DNA of 62,306 nt from Xenorhabdus sp. IM139775 (GTDB lineage Bacteria > Pseudomonadota > Gammaproteobacteria > Enterobacterales > Enterobacteriaceae), in NCBI RefSeq assembly GCF_028598745.1, contig NZ_JAQRFK010000015.1:1-62306 (forward strand), in the 5' to 3' direction. A model generated the notes under the pieces. The model was given only the letters and a program-made list of their open reading frames with translations. It did no database searches and was not told the origin of the DNA. Positions 47,139-57,546 of the stretch are shown piece after piece (positions within the stretch are counted from its first letter, which is position 1; each line of letters opens with the position of its first letter). A program made the position numbers and the translations under genes.

Positions 47139-47443
47139 GTTATACCCCATGAGCATTTGTTATTCAGGTGCCTTAACAAAGCAATGAAAGAGCCAAAACA
47201 TTAATAAGTGAATAAAAAGAGCGATCCCTGCTTTCCATCTCAGGCACCTATATGAATCATATGTACTTGAAATGCTCAAATCATTTGTTTCTTTCATGTT
47301 AATGAAATCACAATAATTAAAATATTTATTACTAAATTGTTACTTTTGTGTTTTTGTTTTGTGGTGTCTTGAGGGGCATTTTTTCCATTCGTGAATTATT
47401 CTGAGAGTAGATATTTACATCTGTATCTAAAAAAGGAATAAAT
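47139..47443. other. Divergent intergenic region oxidase / nucleoside hydrolase
   Basis: These 305 AT-rich bases hold the promoters of two divergent units. AGGTGCCT (47166-47173) and AGGCACCT (47242-47249) are an inverted pair 68 bp apart, possibly operator half-sites. No ORF is seen. Confidence 0.5.
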
Positions 47444-48394
47444 ATGCTACCCAAGAAAATTATCCTTGACTGCGACCCCGGGCATGATGATGCCATTGCT
47501 CTCCTGCTTGCCCACGGGGATCCCGCTATTGAACTGTTGGCTGTCACGACAGTGGTGGGTAATCAAACCCTGGATAAAGTCACCCGCAATGCCCTCTGCG
47601 TGGCACGCATCGCCAATATTCAAAATGTCCCTTTCGCAGCAGGCTGCCACCGCCCGCTTGTTCGGGAGATCAAGACAGCCCCAGACATTCATGGTGCAAC
47701 GGGTCTGGACGGCCCCGTTCTTCCTGAGCCTAATATGAGACTGGATGCCCGCCATGCTGTTGATTTAATTATTGATGTGATAATGGAAAATCCCCTAAAA
47801 AGTGTGACTCTGGTTCCCACTGCGGGATTGACGAATATCGCGATGGCCGCACGTAAAGCGCCACAAATTGTCGAACGTGTGAAGGAGGTCGTACTGATGG
47901 GAGGCGGTTATCATAAAGGAAACCGAAGCGCAGTGGCAGAATTCAATATCGTGATTGATCCGGAAGCGGCACACATTGTTTTTAATGAAAAGTGGCCGCT
48001 GACGATGGTGGGTCTGGATCTCACTCATCAAGCGCAAGCAACCCCTGATATTCTCGCAGCAATCGCCCAGATTAAGACACGCCCCGCTCAGTTCGTTTTG
48101 GATGCCCTGAAATTTTACGGCAACAGGTATCGTGAGCATCAGGGATTTGATTATCCTCCGGTACATGATCCCTGTGCGGTAGCCTATGTGATCGATCCTG
48201 ATGTCATGACGACCCAAAAAGTGCCGGTGAATATCGAGCTAACGGGAACCTTAACCACAGGCATGACCGTGGCAGATTTCCGTTTTCCTCCACCTGAAGA
48301 TTGCCATACGCAAGTTGCTGTTAAATTGGATCATGCCAAATTCTGGCAATTAGTGATTAATGCGCTGAAAAATATTGGTGAAACTACTTGCTGA
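47444..48394 (+). CDS. Inosine-uridine-preferring nucleoside hydrolase (Rih family)
   Basis: The 316-residue protein has the Ca2+-binding signature DCDPGHDD at residues 9-16. AEFNIVIDPEAA near 166-177 and the Asp of VHDPCAVAYV near 240 complete the metal and ribose site. It cleaves nucleosides to base and ribose. It is closer to pyrimidine-type RihA/RihB than to RihC, whose usual place between ispH and dapB is empty in this window. Divergent from the oxidase cluster and convergent with the TauE permease gene. Confidence 0.9.
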   Translation: MLPKKIILDCDPGHDDAIALLLAHGDPAIELLAVTTVVGNQTLDKVTRNALCVARIANIQNVPFAAGCHRPLVREIKTAPDIHGATGLDGPVLPEPNMRLDARHAVDLIIDVIMENPLKSVTLVPTAGLTNIAMAARKAPQIVERVKEVVLMGGGYHKGNRSAVAEFNIVIDPEAAHIVFNEKWPLTMVGLDLTHQAQATPDILAAIAQIKTRPAQFVLDALKFYGNRYREHQGFDYPPVHDPCAVAYVIDPDVMTTQKVPVNIELTGTLTTGMTVADFRFPPPEDCHTQVAVKLDHAKFWQLVINALKNIGETTC

Positions 48395-48469
48395 TTTTAT
48401 TAATTTTACTGAATTTCTTTTTTGGCCATTGAGGCGGAGAGACAACTTCAATGGTCAAGGAAGTGTTGG

Positions 48470-49261
48470 TCAAACTAACCGAATTCCCATTAACACCGCA
48501 CTACATAAGATCAAGCATAATGTGACATATTGTAATACCTTGTCAGGCAAATGCTTCATCAAAGGCTTGGCAAAAGGGATCGTCAGTAAAGAGCCAACAA
48601 ACAGTACCAATGCCAGTCCCCAATCGGTATACCCGCCATGGGCATAAGCAAAAGCAGATGAACCGGATAACATCATCGTGATAAACAGGGAAACACCCAC
48701 CGCTTGTTTAATATTCATCTGCCCATAGCGTAACAGTAACGGTAATACCACTACGCCACCGCCAACCCCCGTCGCCCCAAGCACCAGTCCAGCCCCCGTA
48801 CCCGGCAGCAAGAGAGGCTTGACCAGCCCGGATTGTCGTTGTGATTGGGTTTGATTCACGGGTAACTGTGGCTGACGTATTCGGTGATAAAAAAGATAAA
48901 GGGAAAATAAGATAGCCAATAAAACCAGTAAATTAATCCCCCATTCAAGTTGTACCCGGTTATGGCTTAAATGACTCAGCATGGTTACGCCATAACTGGC
49001 TAATACCGTTCCGGGTATCATGATCAGCAGAATAACCAAAGATTGGCGTAAGGGAATATTTCCCATCCGAAAGTGCATATACGAAGATGATATTTTCATC
49101 AGCATTGAAAGAAGATTCGCCGTTGCGACAGAAGCCAAGGCATCCAATCCAAAAAAATAGGTCAGGATCGGCAAAACAATGACTCCGCCACCCACGCCGG
49201 TCGTGCTGATCATCAAGCCAACCATCGCCCCAATGGCAAGTTCAGGGATCAATAACATCAT
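48470..49261 (-). CDS. TauE/SafE-family anion exporter
   Basis: The 263-residue membrane protein has seven or eight transmembrane segments in two repeats, each with the glycine-rich loop STTGVGGGVIVLPIL (about 20-34) and GATGVGGGVVVLPLLL (about 161-176). The family is thought to export sulfite, sulfoacetate or related organosulfur anions; the substrate here is unknown. It stands alone, convergent with the nucleoside hydrolase gene. Confidence 0.85.
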   Translation of the reverse strand: MMLLIPELAIGAMVGLMISTTGVGGGVIVLPILTYFFGLDALASVATANLLSMLMKISSSYMHFRMGNIPLRQSLVILLIMIPGTVLASYGVTMLSHLSHNRVQLEWGINLLVLLAILFSLYLFYHRIRQPQLPVNQTQSQRQSGLVKPLLLPGTGAGLVLGATGVGGGVVVLPLLLRYGQMNIKQAVGVSLFITMMLSGSSAFAYAHGGYTDWGLALVLFVGSLLTIPFAKPLMKHLPDKVLQYVTLCLILCSAVLMGIRLV

Positions 49262-49482
49262 TCGTTTCCCGCTGATATCTCATCACAGATCATTTTCTTA
49301 CCAAGTTTCAGTAAGCGCTGCTCATAATATGACAAAAATAAATAACGTATTCAAAAATAGAATAGGGGTCTCAGCCTGATATTAAAGCCAAACGATACAG
49401 GAAAGTGATTTTTTTAGTCGCAGCTTGATTGGCTGCAACTTTGTGACTGAAAGAGAAAAGGTGAAAATATCGAGGGTGAGTT

Positions 49483-49722
49483 TTAATGGGGAGGATGTAT
49501 TGCCCCAAAATCGAACAATTCATTAAGTTCAATTTGTAGCCCATTGGCTATCACATTAATAATTTCTAACGTAGGATTCCTGACACCGCGCTCAATGCCA
49601 CTGACATAAGTGCGATCCAGTCCACATTTATCGGCAAAAGCCTCTTGTGACATCCCTGATTCTCTCCTGAGATACCGAATTCTTTGACCAAAAAGGGATC
49701 TGATGTTGTTCGATTTTTTCAT
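49483..49722 (-). CDS. XRE-family regulator resembling restriction-modification controller (C) proteins
   Basis: The 79-residue protein is a single HTH domain: FGQRIRYLRRESGMSQEAFADKCGLDRTYVSGIERGVRNPTLEIINVIANGLQIELNELF. The stretch CGLDRTYVSGIERGVRNP is the recognition-helix region shared with C proteins of type II restriction systems. There is no Shine-Dalgarno before the ATG, and GATACT lies 6 nt upstream, which suits a leaderless transcript as C genes often have. A C-box operator (GACTCATAGTC-CGTG plus a weaker box) lies at 49739-49774. No methylase or endonuclease gene is present within the window, so it is an orphan. Confidence 0.8.
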   Translation of the reverse strand: MKKSNNIRSLFGQRIRYLRRESGMSQEAFADKCGLDRTYVSGIERGVRNPTLEIINVIANGLQIELNELFDFGAIHPPH

Positions 49723-49738
49723 CCGATAAGTATCGATT

Positions 49739-49774
49739 CATGTTACTTATCCGACCACGGACTATGAGTCACAT
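49739..49774 (-). promoter_or_regulatory. C-box operator of the XRE gene
   Basis: Read on the minus strand: ATGT, GACTCATAGTC, CGTG, then GTCGGATAAGT and AACAT. GACT-N3-AGTC followed by CGTG and a degenerate second box is the arrangement of controller-protein operators such as that of Esp1396I (a strong left site and a weak right site). It ends 17 bp before the start codon. Confidence 0.65.
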
Positions 49775-49798
49775 TCCGGCGAGAATTATGCTAAAATG

Positions 49799-49828
49799 TG
49801 TGACTTATAGTCTACGGAATAGTAACTT
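49799..49828 (+). promoter_or_regulatory. Second C-box, upstream of the Ner-like gene
   Basis: On the plus strand GACTTATAGTC (49802-49812) is followed by TA and CGGAATAGTAAC. The latter matches CGGATAAGTAAC of the first operator at 10 of 12 positions, with 4 bp less spacing. It lies about 60 bp before the Ner-like gene, so the XRE protein may control both genes. Confidence 0.55.
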
Positions 49829-49872
49829 AGTTTTTAATTGAAAAAACGGTTAGACAACTGGAGAAGTTCAGG

Positions 49873-50085
49873 ATGGAAAAAAAAGACTGGCATTCTGCTG
49901 ATATTATTGCTGAGTTGAAAAAGCGCGGGACAACCTTGTCAGAAGTATCGCGGACAGCAGGGCTGGCATCATCAACACTTGCCAATGCACTGCAACGACA
50001 CTGGCCGAAAGGCGAGCGTCTCATTGCAGCAGCGCTGGGACGCATGCCAGAAGAAATATGGCCTTCACGTTATGAAAAGAAATAA
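49873..50085 (+). CDS. Ner/SfsB-like DNA-binding protein
   Basis: The 70-residue HTH protein DWHSADIIAELKKRGTTLSEVSRTAGLASSTLANALQRHWPKGERLIAAALGRMPEEIWPSRY has the arrangement of E. coli SfsB (Nlp) and of phage Mu Ner. The HTH spans about residues 20-45, and the WPKGE...IWPSRY ending is the family hallmark. It is a probable repressor of unknown targets. GGAGAAGTTCAGG lies directly before the ATG. It is divergent from the C-like XRE gene, with C-box-like sites for both between them. Confidence 0.85.
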   Translation: MEKKDWHSADIIAELKKRGTTLSEVSRTAGLASSTLANALQRHWPKGERLIAAALGRMPEEIWPSRYEKK

Positions 50086-50123
50086 TGATAAACCCAGCAC
50101 TCGCTGGGTTTATTTATCAACAA

Positions 50124-50438
50124 TCAACTGGCTAACTTTAAGCCAATAATGCCTATCACAATCAAACCAAGGCTCAATATCCGGGCAAAGTTCGCAGATT
50201 CTCCCAGCACCATGATGCCGAAAATCGCGGTACCTACCGCACCAATACCTGTCCACACGGCATAGGCAGTGCCTGCCGGCAGATTTTTCATGGCATAGGC
50301 GAGTAGCCCCATACTGACAACCATCGCGCTGATCGTCATTAAACTCGGTATCAAACGTGAAAAACCGTGGGTATATTTCAGGCCGACTGCCCACACGACT
50401 TCCAACAAGCCTGCAATAAGAAGGATCAACCAAGGCAT
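50124..50438 (-). CDS. gdx: Guanidinium exporter Gdx (SugE)
   Basis: The start at 50438 gives [29 protein letters not shown] and 104 residues (E. coli 105); eight codons upstream belong to the riboswitch leader. It is an SMR-family four-helix protein that works as an antiparallel dimer. The essential Glu13 is in GLLEVVWA, and [13 protein letters not shown] is the SugE-type signature. It exports guanidinium in exchange for protons. The riboswitch at 50465-50510 confirms the guanidine subtype rather than a drug exporter. Confidence 0.93.
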   Translation of the reverse strand: MPWLILLIAGLLEVVWAVGLKYTHGFSRLIPSLMTISAMVVSMGLLAYAMKNLPAGTAYAVWTGIGAVGTAIFGIMVLGESANFARILSLGLIVIGIIGLKLAS

Positions 50439-50464
50439 ACCTTTCCCTTTAGATGATGACAAGC

Positions 50465-50510
50465 GGGGTCGTCCCCAATAAGATGGCGTTTATCCGGGTC
50501 GTCCAGGATA
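50465..50510 (-). ncRNA. Guanidine-II (mini-ykkC) riboswitch
   Basis: On the minus strand two small hairpins, each with an ACGA loop in the context GGACGACC, lie in tandem: TATCC-TGG-ACGA-CCC-GGATA (50510-50491) and GGGG-ACGA-CCCC (50476-50465). This is the whole consensus of the guanidine-II class: two stems with ACGR loops. It ends 26 nt before gdx and precedes AAAGGG, the ribosome binding site it should control. Confidence 0.9.
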
Positions 50511-50597
50511 ACGATAAGAGATGAAATGGGATTATAGCTATCCGATCTGATAGCGGCAATGAATGGCAATGAATAATAGTGACCGACGATTGACAAC

Positions 50598-50639
50598 AAA
50601 AAAACCGCAACCCCTGTACAAAGAGGCGACGGTTTTTTT
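50598..50639 (-). terminator. efp terminator
   Basis: AAAAAAACCG pairs with CGGTTTTTTT, and an inner stem forms from CCCCT and AGAGG. It is placed just after the efp stop on the minus strand. Confidence 0.8.
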
Positions 50640-50655
50640 AGAATAACAAACGCGA

Positions 50656-51222
50656 TTATTTCACGCGAGAAACGTATTCGTTAGAACGGGTATCAACTTT
50701 GATAACTTCGCCGATTTGTACAAACAAAGGAACCTTAACAACAGCGCCAGTACTTAACGTTGCAGGTTTACCGCCAGTACCGGCAGTATCACCTTTCAGG
50801 CCTGGATCCGTCTCAACGATTTCCAGTTCAACAAAGTTTGGTGGAGTGACAGAGATAGGACGGCCATCCCACAGAGTCAGAATACATTCTGCCTGATCGA
50901 TCAGCCATTTTGCATTGTCACCAACAGCTTTCGCATCCGCAGCTAACTGCTCGAAAGTTTCGTTGTTCATGAAATGCCAGAATTCACCGTCGTTGTACAA
51001 ATAAGTCAGGTTGACATCCATGACATCTGCACTTTCAACCGAATCGGTTGATTTAAATGTTTTTTCCAGCAGTTTACCGGAAATCAGTTTACGAATACGG
51101 ACGCGGGCAAATGCCTGTCCTTTACCTGGTTTAACAAATTCACTGTCAAGAATAGCGCACGGCTCGCCATCTAACATGATTTTAAGACCTGAACGGAATT
51201 CATTGGTACTATAAGTAGCCAT
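50656..51222 (-). CDS. efp: Elongation factor P
   Basis: The 188 residues match the length of E. coli EF-P. The first KOW-like domain has the modification site Lys34 in [13 protein letters not shown], and two OB domains follow, ending [32 protein letters not shown] relieves ribosome stalling at polyproline; Lys34 must be beta-lysylated by EpmA, using beta-lysine from EpmB. epmB is divergent, 41 bp away, as in E. coli. Confidence 0.98.
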   Translation of the reverse strand: MATYSTNEFRSGLKIMLDGEPCAILDSEFVKPGKGQAFARVRIRKLISGKLLEKTFKSTDSVESADVMDVNLTYLYNDGEFWHFMNNETFEQLAADAKAVGDNAKWLIDQAECILTLWDGRPISVTPPNFVELEIVETDPGLKGDTAGTGGKPATLSTGAVVKVPLFVQIGEVIKVDTRSNEYVSRVK

Positions 51223-51263
51223 GGAGATCCTCTAATTTTTAACAAAATGGCTTAGCCAAAAAA

Positions 51264-52283
51264 ATGGCACACATTATAACCCATATTCACCCTGTCAGAG
51301 AAGTCTGGCTAAAACAACTTGCGGATGTTATTACTGATCCCAATGAGTTGTTACAACTATTGTCGCTAAATACGCATGCGATGCTGAAAGAAGGCAATGA
51401 AGCAAAGCGTTTGTTTCCCCTGCGTGTGCCAAGAGCGTTTGTAACACGAATGAAAAAAGGCGATCCCCGTGATCCTCTTCTATTACAAGTCCTGACCTCA
51501 CGGGAAGAGTTTGTTACGTCCCCTGATTTTTCCACCGATCCGTTGGATGAACAACGCAGTGTCGTTCCGGGTCTACTGCATAAGTATCGCAATCGGGCGC
51601 TACTCTTGGTCAAAGGGGGCTGTGCGGTCAATTGTCGTTATTGTTTCCGTCGCCATTTCCCTTATGAGGACAATCAAGGGAACAAAAAAAACTGGCAGCT
51701 TGCCCTGGATTATATTGAACAACACCCTGAGCTTGACGAAATTATCTTCTCTGGTGGCGATCCGCTAATGGCGAAGGATCATGAGCTGGACTGGTTAATC
51801 AGTCGTATTGAGTCCATCCCACACATTAAGCGGTTACGGATACACACCCGTTTGCCGGTTGTGATCCCCGATCGAATCACGCTTTCACTGTGCAATCGTT
51901 TAGCACAAACCTGTTTACAGGTGATCATGGTGACCCATATCAACCATGCAAATGAAATTGATGATGCGTTTCGCAACAGTATGATGCGGTTAAAACAAGC
52001 TGGAGTGACACTGTTGAATCAAAGTGTGATGTTACGTGATATCAATGATAATGCCGATACGCTGGCTGATTTAAGTCATGCTTTATTCGACGCGGGTATC
52101 CTGCCTTATTACATTCACGTTCTGGATAAAGTTCAAGGCGCCGCACATTTTCTCGTGGAGGATGAACAAGCGAAAGCTATCATGCGGGCGTTATTGACTA
52201 AAGTATCCGGTTATCTGGTTCCAAACCTGACAAGAGAAATTGGTGGAGAACCAAGCAAAACCCCCCTGGATTTAGGGCGTTAA
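51264..52283 (+). CDS. epmB: EF-P (R)-beta-lysine mutase EpmB (YjeK)
   Basis: The 339-residue radical-SAM enzyme has the cluster motif CAVNCRYCFRRHF (CxxxCxxC, near 120-127). Further conserved parts are GGDPL near 165 and, at the C-terminus, the PLP-binding lysine region DKVQGAAHF near 290. It converts alpha-lysine to (R)-beta-lysine for EF-P modification. Divergent from its target gene efp. Confidence 0.95.
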   Translation: MAHIITHIHPVREVWLKQLADVITDPNELLQLLSLNTHAMLKEGNEAKRLFPLRVPRAFVTRMKKGDPRDPLLLQVLTSREEFVTSPDFSTDPLDEQRSVVPGLLHKYRNRALLLVKGGCAVNCRYCFRRHFPYEDNQGNKKNWQLALDYIEQHPELDEIIFSGGDPLMAKDHELDWLISRIESIPHIKRLRIHTRLPVVIPDRITLSLCNRLAQTCLQVIMVTHINHANEIDDAFRNSMMRLKQAGVTLLNQSVMLRDINDNADTLADLSHALFDAGILPYYIHVLDKVQGAAHFLVEDEQAKAIMRALLTKVSGYLVPNLTREIGGEPSKTPLDLGR

Positions 52284-52424
52284 TCCGACGCTATCATCAC
52301 TAAAACTCTTTCAAATGGGCAGTGCACAGAAACCGAATCATACGTCACTGATGTTTCGGAATATGCTTTCTGGGCATTGCCCAAACCTTTCTCATTAATT
52401 CCATTGATTTCAGGTCGTTAATGC

Positions 52425-52766
52425 TTAAGGACACTGATAGACCTGACCCACCATTTTGCTATCAAGGGGAACAAAACTCGCCAATAATCCTTCCGACGGG
52501 CTGTTGATACCATAGATAACATTGCCGCCCATTTCAGCCGCTTTATTGCGTAAGTCATTGGCAGCACTGCGCATAGAACTGCTCTCATTACTAACGCCAT
52601 TGAGCCAGTTGGATTGCGTCCCAACAACTTCCCCTAACCGCTGGCATTCACTGCTTGGTTGCGTGTCTACAAAACGCACATTGGTGCCAGCAGAAGTTAA
52701 TTGATGAGTTGTCGTACACCCTGCCAATAATAATATTGACGCACCAAACAAGATCTTAATCCGCAT
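52425..52766 (-). CDS. yjeI: DUF4156 outer-membrane lipoprotein YjeI
   Basis: ATG 52766 is preferred (GAGGGAA just upstream), giving 113 residues; an ATG four codons earlier is the alternative. The lipobox LLLAGC places the acylated Cys near residue 17. The conserved segment QSNWLNG...SMRSAANDLRNKAAEMGGNVIYGI is the YjeI/DUF4156 signature. Function is unknown. It lies downstream of groL on the same strand, as in E. coli, behind an intrinsic terminator. Confidence 0.9.
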   Translation of the reverse strand: MRIKILFGASILLLAGCTTTHQLTSAGTNVRFVDTQPSSECQRLGEVVGTQSNWLNGVSNESSSMRSAANDLRNKAAEMGGNVIYGINSPSEGLLASFVPLDSKMVGQVYQCP

Positions 52767-52782
52767 AACTTCCCTCATTGAT

Positions 52783-52819
52783 TAAAATAAAAAGGCGAGC
52801 AGAAAAAACGGCTCGCCTT
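52783..52819 (-). terminator. groESL terminator
   Basis: On the minus strand AAGGCGAGC-N10-GCTCGCCTT runs into TTTATTTTAATC, between groL and yjeI. Confidence 0.85.
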
Positions 52820-52830
52820 CAATGTCTTAT

Positions 52831-52860
52831 CCTAGTGGATGGAAGAATTCCATCAGTAGG
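52831..52860. repeat. Palindrome after the groL stop
   Basis: CCTAgTGgATGGAA and TTCCATCAgTAGG pair with few mismatches. It is a possible transcript-stabilising hairpin just before the terminator. Confidence 0.5.
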
Positions 52861-52870
52861 ATGAACAGCA

Positions 52871-54529
<1,659 letters not shown>

Positions 54530-54578
54530 TTAAATTCGTTCAATTATTAAGAAGATCCCAGCGTAATAAGATTCTTAA

Positions 54579-54872
54579 TTACGCTTCAACAATTGCCAGA
54601 ATGTCGCTTTCAGACATGATCAACACTTCTTTATTATCGACCTTTTCTGTTTTAACGCCGTAACCTTCATTAAAAATGACGGTATCACCCACTTTTACGT
54701 CCAGCGCCTTCACTTCCCCACTTTCGAGGATGCGACCATTGCCGACTGCCACGATTTTCCCACGGGTAGATTTGCCCGCAGCAGAGCCAGTCAGAACAAT
54801 TCCGCCGGCGGATTTTGATTCAACTTCTGTACGCTCGACAATAACGCGGTCATGTAATGGACGAATTTTCAT
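54579..54872 (-). CDS. groS: Co-chaperonin GroES
   Basis: The 97-residue protein [38 protein letters not shown] contains the mobile loop (about 17-34) that binds GroEL. It is the first gene of the groESL operon, with the sigma-32 promoter 83 bp upstream. Confidence 0.99.
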   Translation of the reverse strand: MKIRPLHDRVIVERTEVESKSAGGIVLTGSAAGKSTRGKIVAVGNGRILESGEVKALDVKVGDTVIFNEGYGVKTEKVDNKEVLIMSESDILAIVEA

Positions 54873-54954
54873 TGATAGATCTCCTATAAATAAAGTCCAT
54901 ATCAGGTAAGAGGATTGATACCAGAACCCAACAGAACCAGTACCATGATGCTAC

Positions 54955-54985
54955 AAATTGGGGCTTGGGATCATGACTTCAAGGG
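54955..54985 (-). promoter_or_regulatory. Sigma-32 heat-shock promoter of groESL
   Basis: On the minus strand CCCTTGAAG (54985-54977) and CCCCAATTT (54963-54955), with 14 bp between CTTGAA and CCCCAAT, are a close match to the RpoH consensus and to the E. coli groE promoter. Confidence 0.85.
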
Positions 54986-55048
54986 TGGGCAACAAAAAAT
55001 ATTTTACTTTTTTCTTACCCACTGGGATTTCAGCCGACACAGCGGGCA

Positions 55049-55582
55049 TCATTTCTTCGCGTGCTTACTGTCAGGCTCACCATGATTTTTTTGCTCAGCG
55101 GATTTTTGCTCATCTACTGTATAAGCCGGATCATCTTGTCTGCGTTCATATTCTCCCTCAAACGTCTGCCCATTCTGACCATCACCGCCGCCGTGATTAC
55201 CGGAACCATAAAACGTATTTGGGCGATAGAGCTTAATATGAGGCAATAATTTCGCTGTCAGGCGTTTTTGTACCGGAGACAATAACAACAGTAAGCCGAG
55301 AAAATCGGTGAAAAAACCGGGCAGTATCAGCAAAAAACCGGCGATGACCAGAGACACACTTTTAATCGCCTCTTCGGCAGGATTCTCACCGGCTGCGAGT
55401 TTTTGCTGCATGGACATAAAATTCTTGATGCCTTGATTACGCACAAGAGAGACACCAAGACAAGAAGTAAGAACCACCAGCAGCAGAGTCAACAAAACCC
55501 CAATTTCAGCGGCAATCCGAACAAACAGGACAGACTCGATGTAAACCAGAAGGCAGATAAGGATAAGCGGGAGCCAACGCAC
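55049..55582 (-). CDS. fxsA: Membrane protein FxsA
   Basis: The 177-residue protein has several transmembrane segments (LPLILICLLVYIESVLFVRI, IGVLLTLLLVVLTSCLGVSL, LVIAGFLLILPGFFTDFLGLLLL). The motif LPGFFTDFLGLLLLLSP is the FxsA hallmark, and a charged Gly/Gln-rich cytoplasmic tail follows. In E. coli it suppresses F-plasmid exclusion of phage T7 when overexpressed; its normal role is unclear. Position between groES and aspA is conserved. Confidence 0.92.
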   Translation of the reverse strand: MRWLPLILICLLVYIESVLFVRIAAEIGVLLTLLLVVLTSCLGVSLVRNQGIKNFMSMQQKLAAGENPAEEAIKSVSLVIAGFLLILPGFFTDFLGLLLLLSPVQKRLTAKLLPHIKLYRPNTFYGSGNHGGGDGQNGQTFEGEYERRQDDPAYTVDEQKSAEQKNHGEPDSKHAKK

Positions 55583-55981
55583 GTGGTTCTCCTTTCATTA
55601 TTATTGAAAGTTCACACTATTTGATCATTCACACCATGTTGATCATTCACACCATGCGTGTGACACCGATATCGGGTTAGATCACATAATATGGTGTTAG
55701 ATAACACATGTGGGGATCATCGTGACCGTTTTCAATACTTCGAACACTTAACTTTCTCCTACCGTAATCGTGACCTTAGTCACACATATGTTATTTCATC
55801 AATAAAATAGCACTATAAAGTGATCCAGGTTCAAGGCATTTTTCACAAATCCACCTATGATCGCGCCAGCAATTTCATGATAACTATTTAATATCAGGGA
55901 AATTGTTGTCGGCAACATTATTTCTCAACAAACACACGAATAGAACAGTAAAAAACACGTATCCAATTTAAGAAGGTTCTC
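55583..55981. promoter_or_regulatory. fxsA-aspA divergent control region
   Basis: These 399 bp contain an 18 bp tandem repeat and a CRP-like site, CGTGA-CCTTAG-TCACA, at 55769-55784. aspA is CRP-activated in E. coli, so this is a plausible operator; the distance to the aspA start codon is about 200 bp. No ORF is seen, and I could not find a convincing FNR site. Confidence 0.55.
55621..55656. repeat. 18 bp perfect tandem duplication upstream of aspA
   Basis: TTGATCATTCACACCATG occurs twice in a row (55621 and 55639) in the fxsA-aspA gap. Confidence 0.88.
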
Positions 55982-57406
55982 ATGTCAAACAACATTCGTA
56001 TCGAAGAAGACCTGTTAGGTAAACGAGAAGTGCCTGCTGAAGCCTACTACGGTATTCACACTCTACGTGCGATTGAAAACTTTTATATCAGTGACCGTAC
56101 TATCAATGATGTGCCTGAATTCATCCGGGGCATGGTGATGGTGAAGAAAGCTGCGGCACTGGCAAACAAAGAACTCCATACGATTTCTGCCAAAGTGGCA
56201 GACATTATTGTCAAAGCCTGTGATGAAGTCCTCACTAAAGGCAAATGTATGGATCAATTCCCTGTTGATGTCTTTCAGGGTGGCGCAGGTACTTCATTAA
56301 ACATGAATACCAATGAGGTACTGGCAAATATCGGCCTGGAATTGATGGGGCATCAAAAAGGTGAATATGAGTACCTGAATCCGAACGATCACCTGAACAA
56401 AAGCCAGTCAACCAATGATGCTTATCCTACTGGCTTCCGTATTGCTGTTTATAACGCCCTGATGCACTTAATTGATTCCATTGAATTGCTGAAAGAAGGC
56501 TTCGATAAAAAAGGCGTCGAATTCGATGATATCCTAAAAATGGGTCGTACCCAGTTGCAAGATGCGGTTCCCATGACACTGGGCCAAGAATTCCGTGCTT
56601 TTTCCATCCTGTTGAAAGAAGAGATCAAAAGCATCACCCGCACCGCAGAACTGCTGCTGGAAGTCAACCTTGGCGCTACCGCTATCGGTACTGGCTTGAA
56701 CACTGCCCCGGGTTACCAAAAGCTGGTCGTTGAAAAATTGGCCGAAGTGACAGGTTTGCCTTGCCAACCCGCAGAAGATTTGATAGAAGCCACTTCTGAC
56801 TGCGGCGCTTATGTTATGGTTCACAGTGCGTTGAAGCGTCTGGCGGTTAAGATGTCCAAGATTTGTAACGACTTACGCCTGCTTTCTTCCGGCCCCCGCG
56901 CTGGTCTGAATGAAATCAATCTGCCGGAATTGCAGGCAGGTTCGTCCATTATGCCAGCCAAGGTTAACCCCGTTGTGCCAGAAGTCGTTAATCAGGTTTG
57001 CTTCAAAGTCATTGGTAACGATACCTGTATCACGATGGCAGCAGAAGCAGGTCAGTTGCAGCTTAACGTCATGGAACCGGCGATTGGTCAGGCGATGTTT
57101 GAATCCATGTCTATCCTGAACAGTGCCTGTCGTAATCTGGTGGAAAAATGTATCAACGGCATTACGGCCAATCGGGAAGTCTGTGAAAGTTTCGTCTTCA
57201 ACTCTATCGGGATCGTCACTTACCTGAACCCATTTATTGGCCATCATAATGGCGATATCGTGGGCAAGATCTGTGCTGAAACCGGTAAAAGTGTCCGTGA
57301 AGTCGTGCTTGAGCGCGGTTTGCTGACTGAAGCTGAATTAGATGATATTTTCTCTGTTGAGAACCTAAAACATCCGACTTATAAAGCAAAACGTTTTGAT
57401 GACTGA
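55982..57406 (+). CDS. aspA: Aspartate ammonia-lyase
   Basis: The 474-residue protein (E. coli 478) belongs to the fumarase/aspartase superfamily. The signature [12 protein letters not shown] near 318-329 has the catalytic Ser, and the substrate loops [13 protein letters not shown] near 99-111 and STNDAYPTG near 141-149 are conserved. It deaminates aspartate to fumarate and ammonia. AAGAAGG precedes the start. dcuA follows after a hairpin terminator that may allow partial read-through, as in E. coli. Confidence 0.97.
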   Translation: MSNNIRIEEDLLGKREVPAEAYYGIHTLRAIENFYISDRTINDVPEFIRGMVMVKKAAALANKELHTISAKVADIIVKACDEVLTKGKCMDQFPVDVFQGGAGTSLNMNTNEVLANIGLELMGHQKGEYEYLNPNDHLNKSQSTNDAYPTGFRIAVYNALMHLIDSIELLKEGFDKKGVEFDDILKMGRTQLQDAVPMTLGQEFRAFSILLKEEIKSITRTAELLLEVNLGATAIGTGLNTAPGYQKLVVEKLAEVTGLPCQPAEDLIEATSDCGAYVMVHSALKRLAVKMSKICNDLRLLSSGPRAGLNEINLPELQAGSSIMPAKVNPVVPEVVNQVCFKVIGNDTCITMAAEAGQLQLNVMEPAIGQAMFESMSILNSACRNLVEKCINGITANREVCESFVFNSIGIVTYLNPFIGHHNGDIVGKICAETGKSVREVVLERGLLTEAELDDIFSVENLKHPTYKAKRFDD

Positions 57407-57442
57407 TTAAATGATTATAATAACGAGTTCGTCTTAATTATT

Positions 57443-57477
57443 AAGGCACGCTATTCCAACCGGAAGCGTGCCTTTTT
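57443..57477 (+). terminator. Terminator between aspA and dcuA
   Basis: AAGGCACGC and GCGTGCCTT enclose 14 nt and are followed by TTTTT. It will end most aspA transcripts. Confidence 0.8.
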
Positions 57478-57546
57478 AATTTGCAGCAAACACAAAATAT
57501 TAACCATGGATTTTCATAAAACCAAATAAGTGAAGGAGTATTTAAC

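Noticed and set aside
52831..52860. Insertion-sequence end after groL
   Set aside because: The palindrome is single, short and next to a normal terminator; no transposase or target duplication.
55785..55840. FNR site before aspA
   Set aside because: GTGAT-CCAGG-TTCAA has a 5 bp instead of 4 bp spacer and a mismatch; not convincing.
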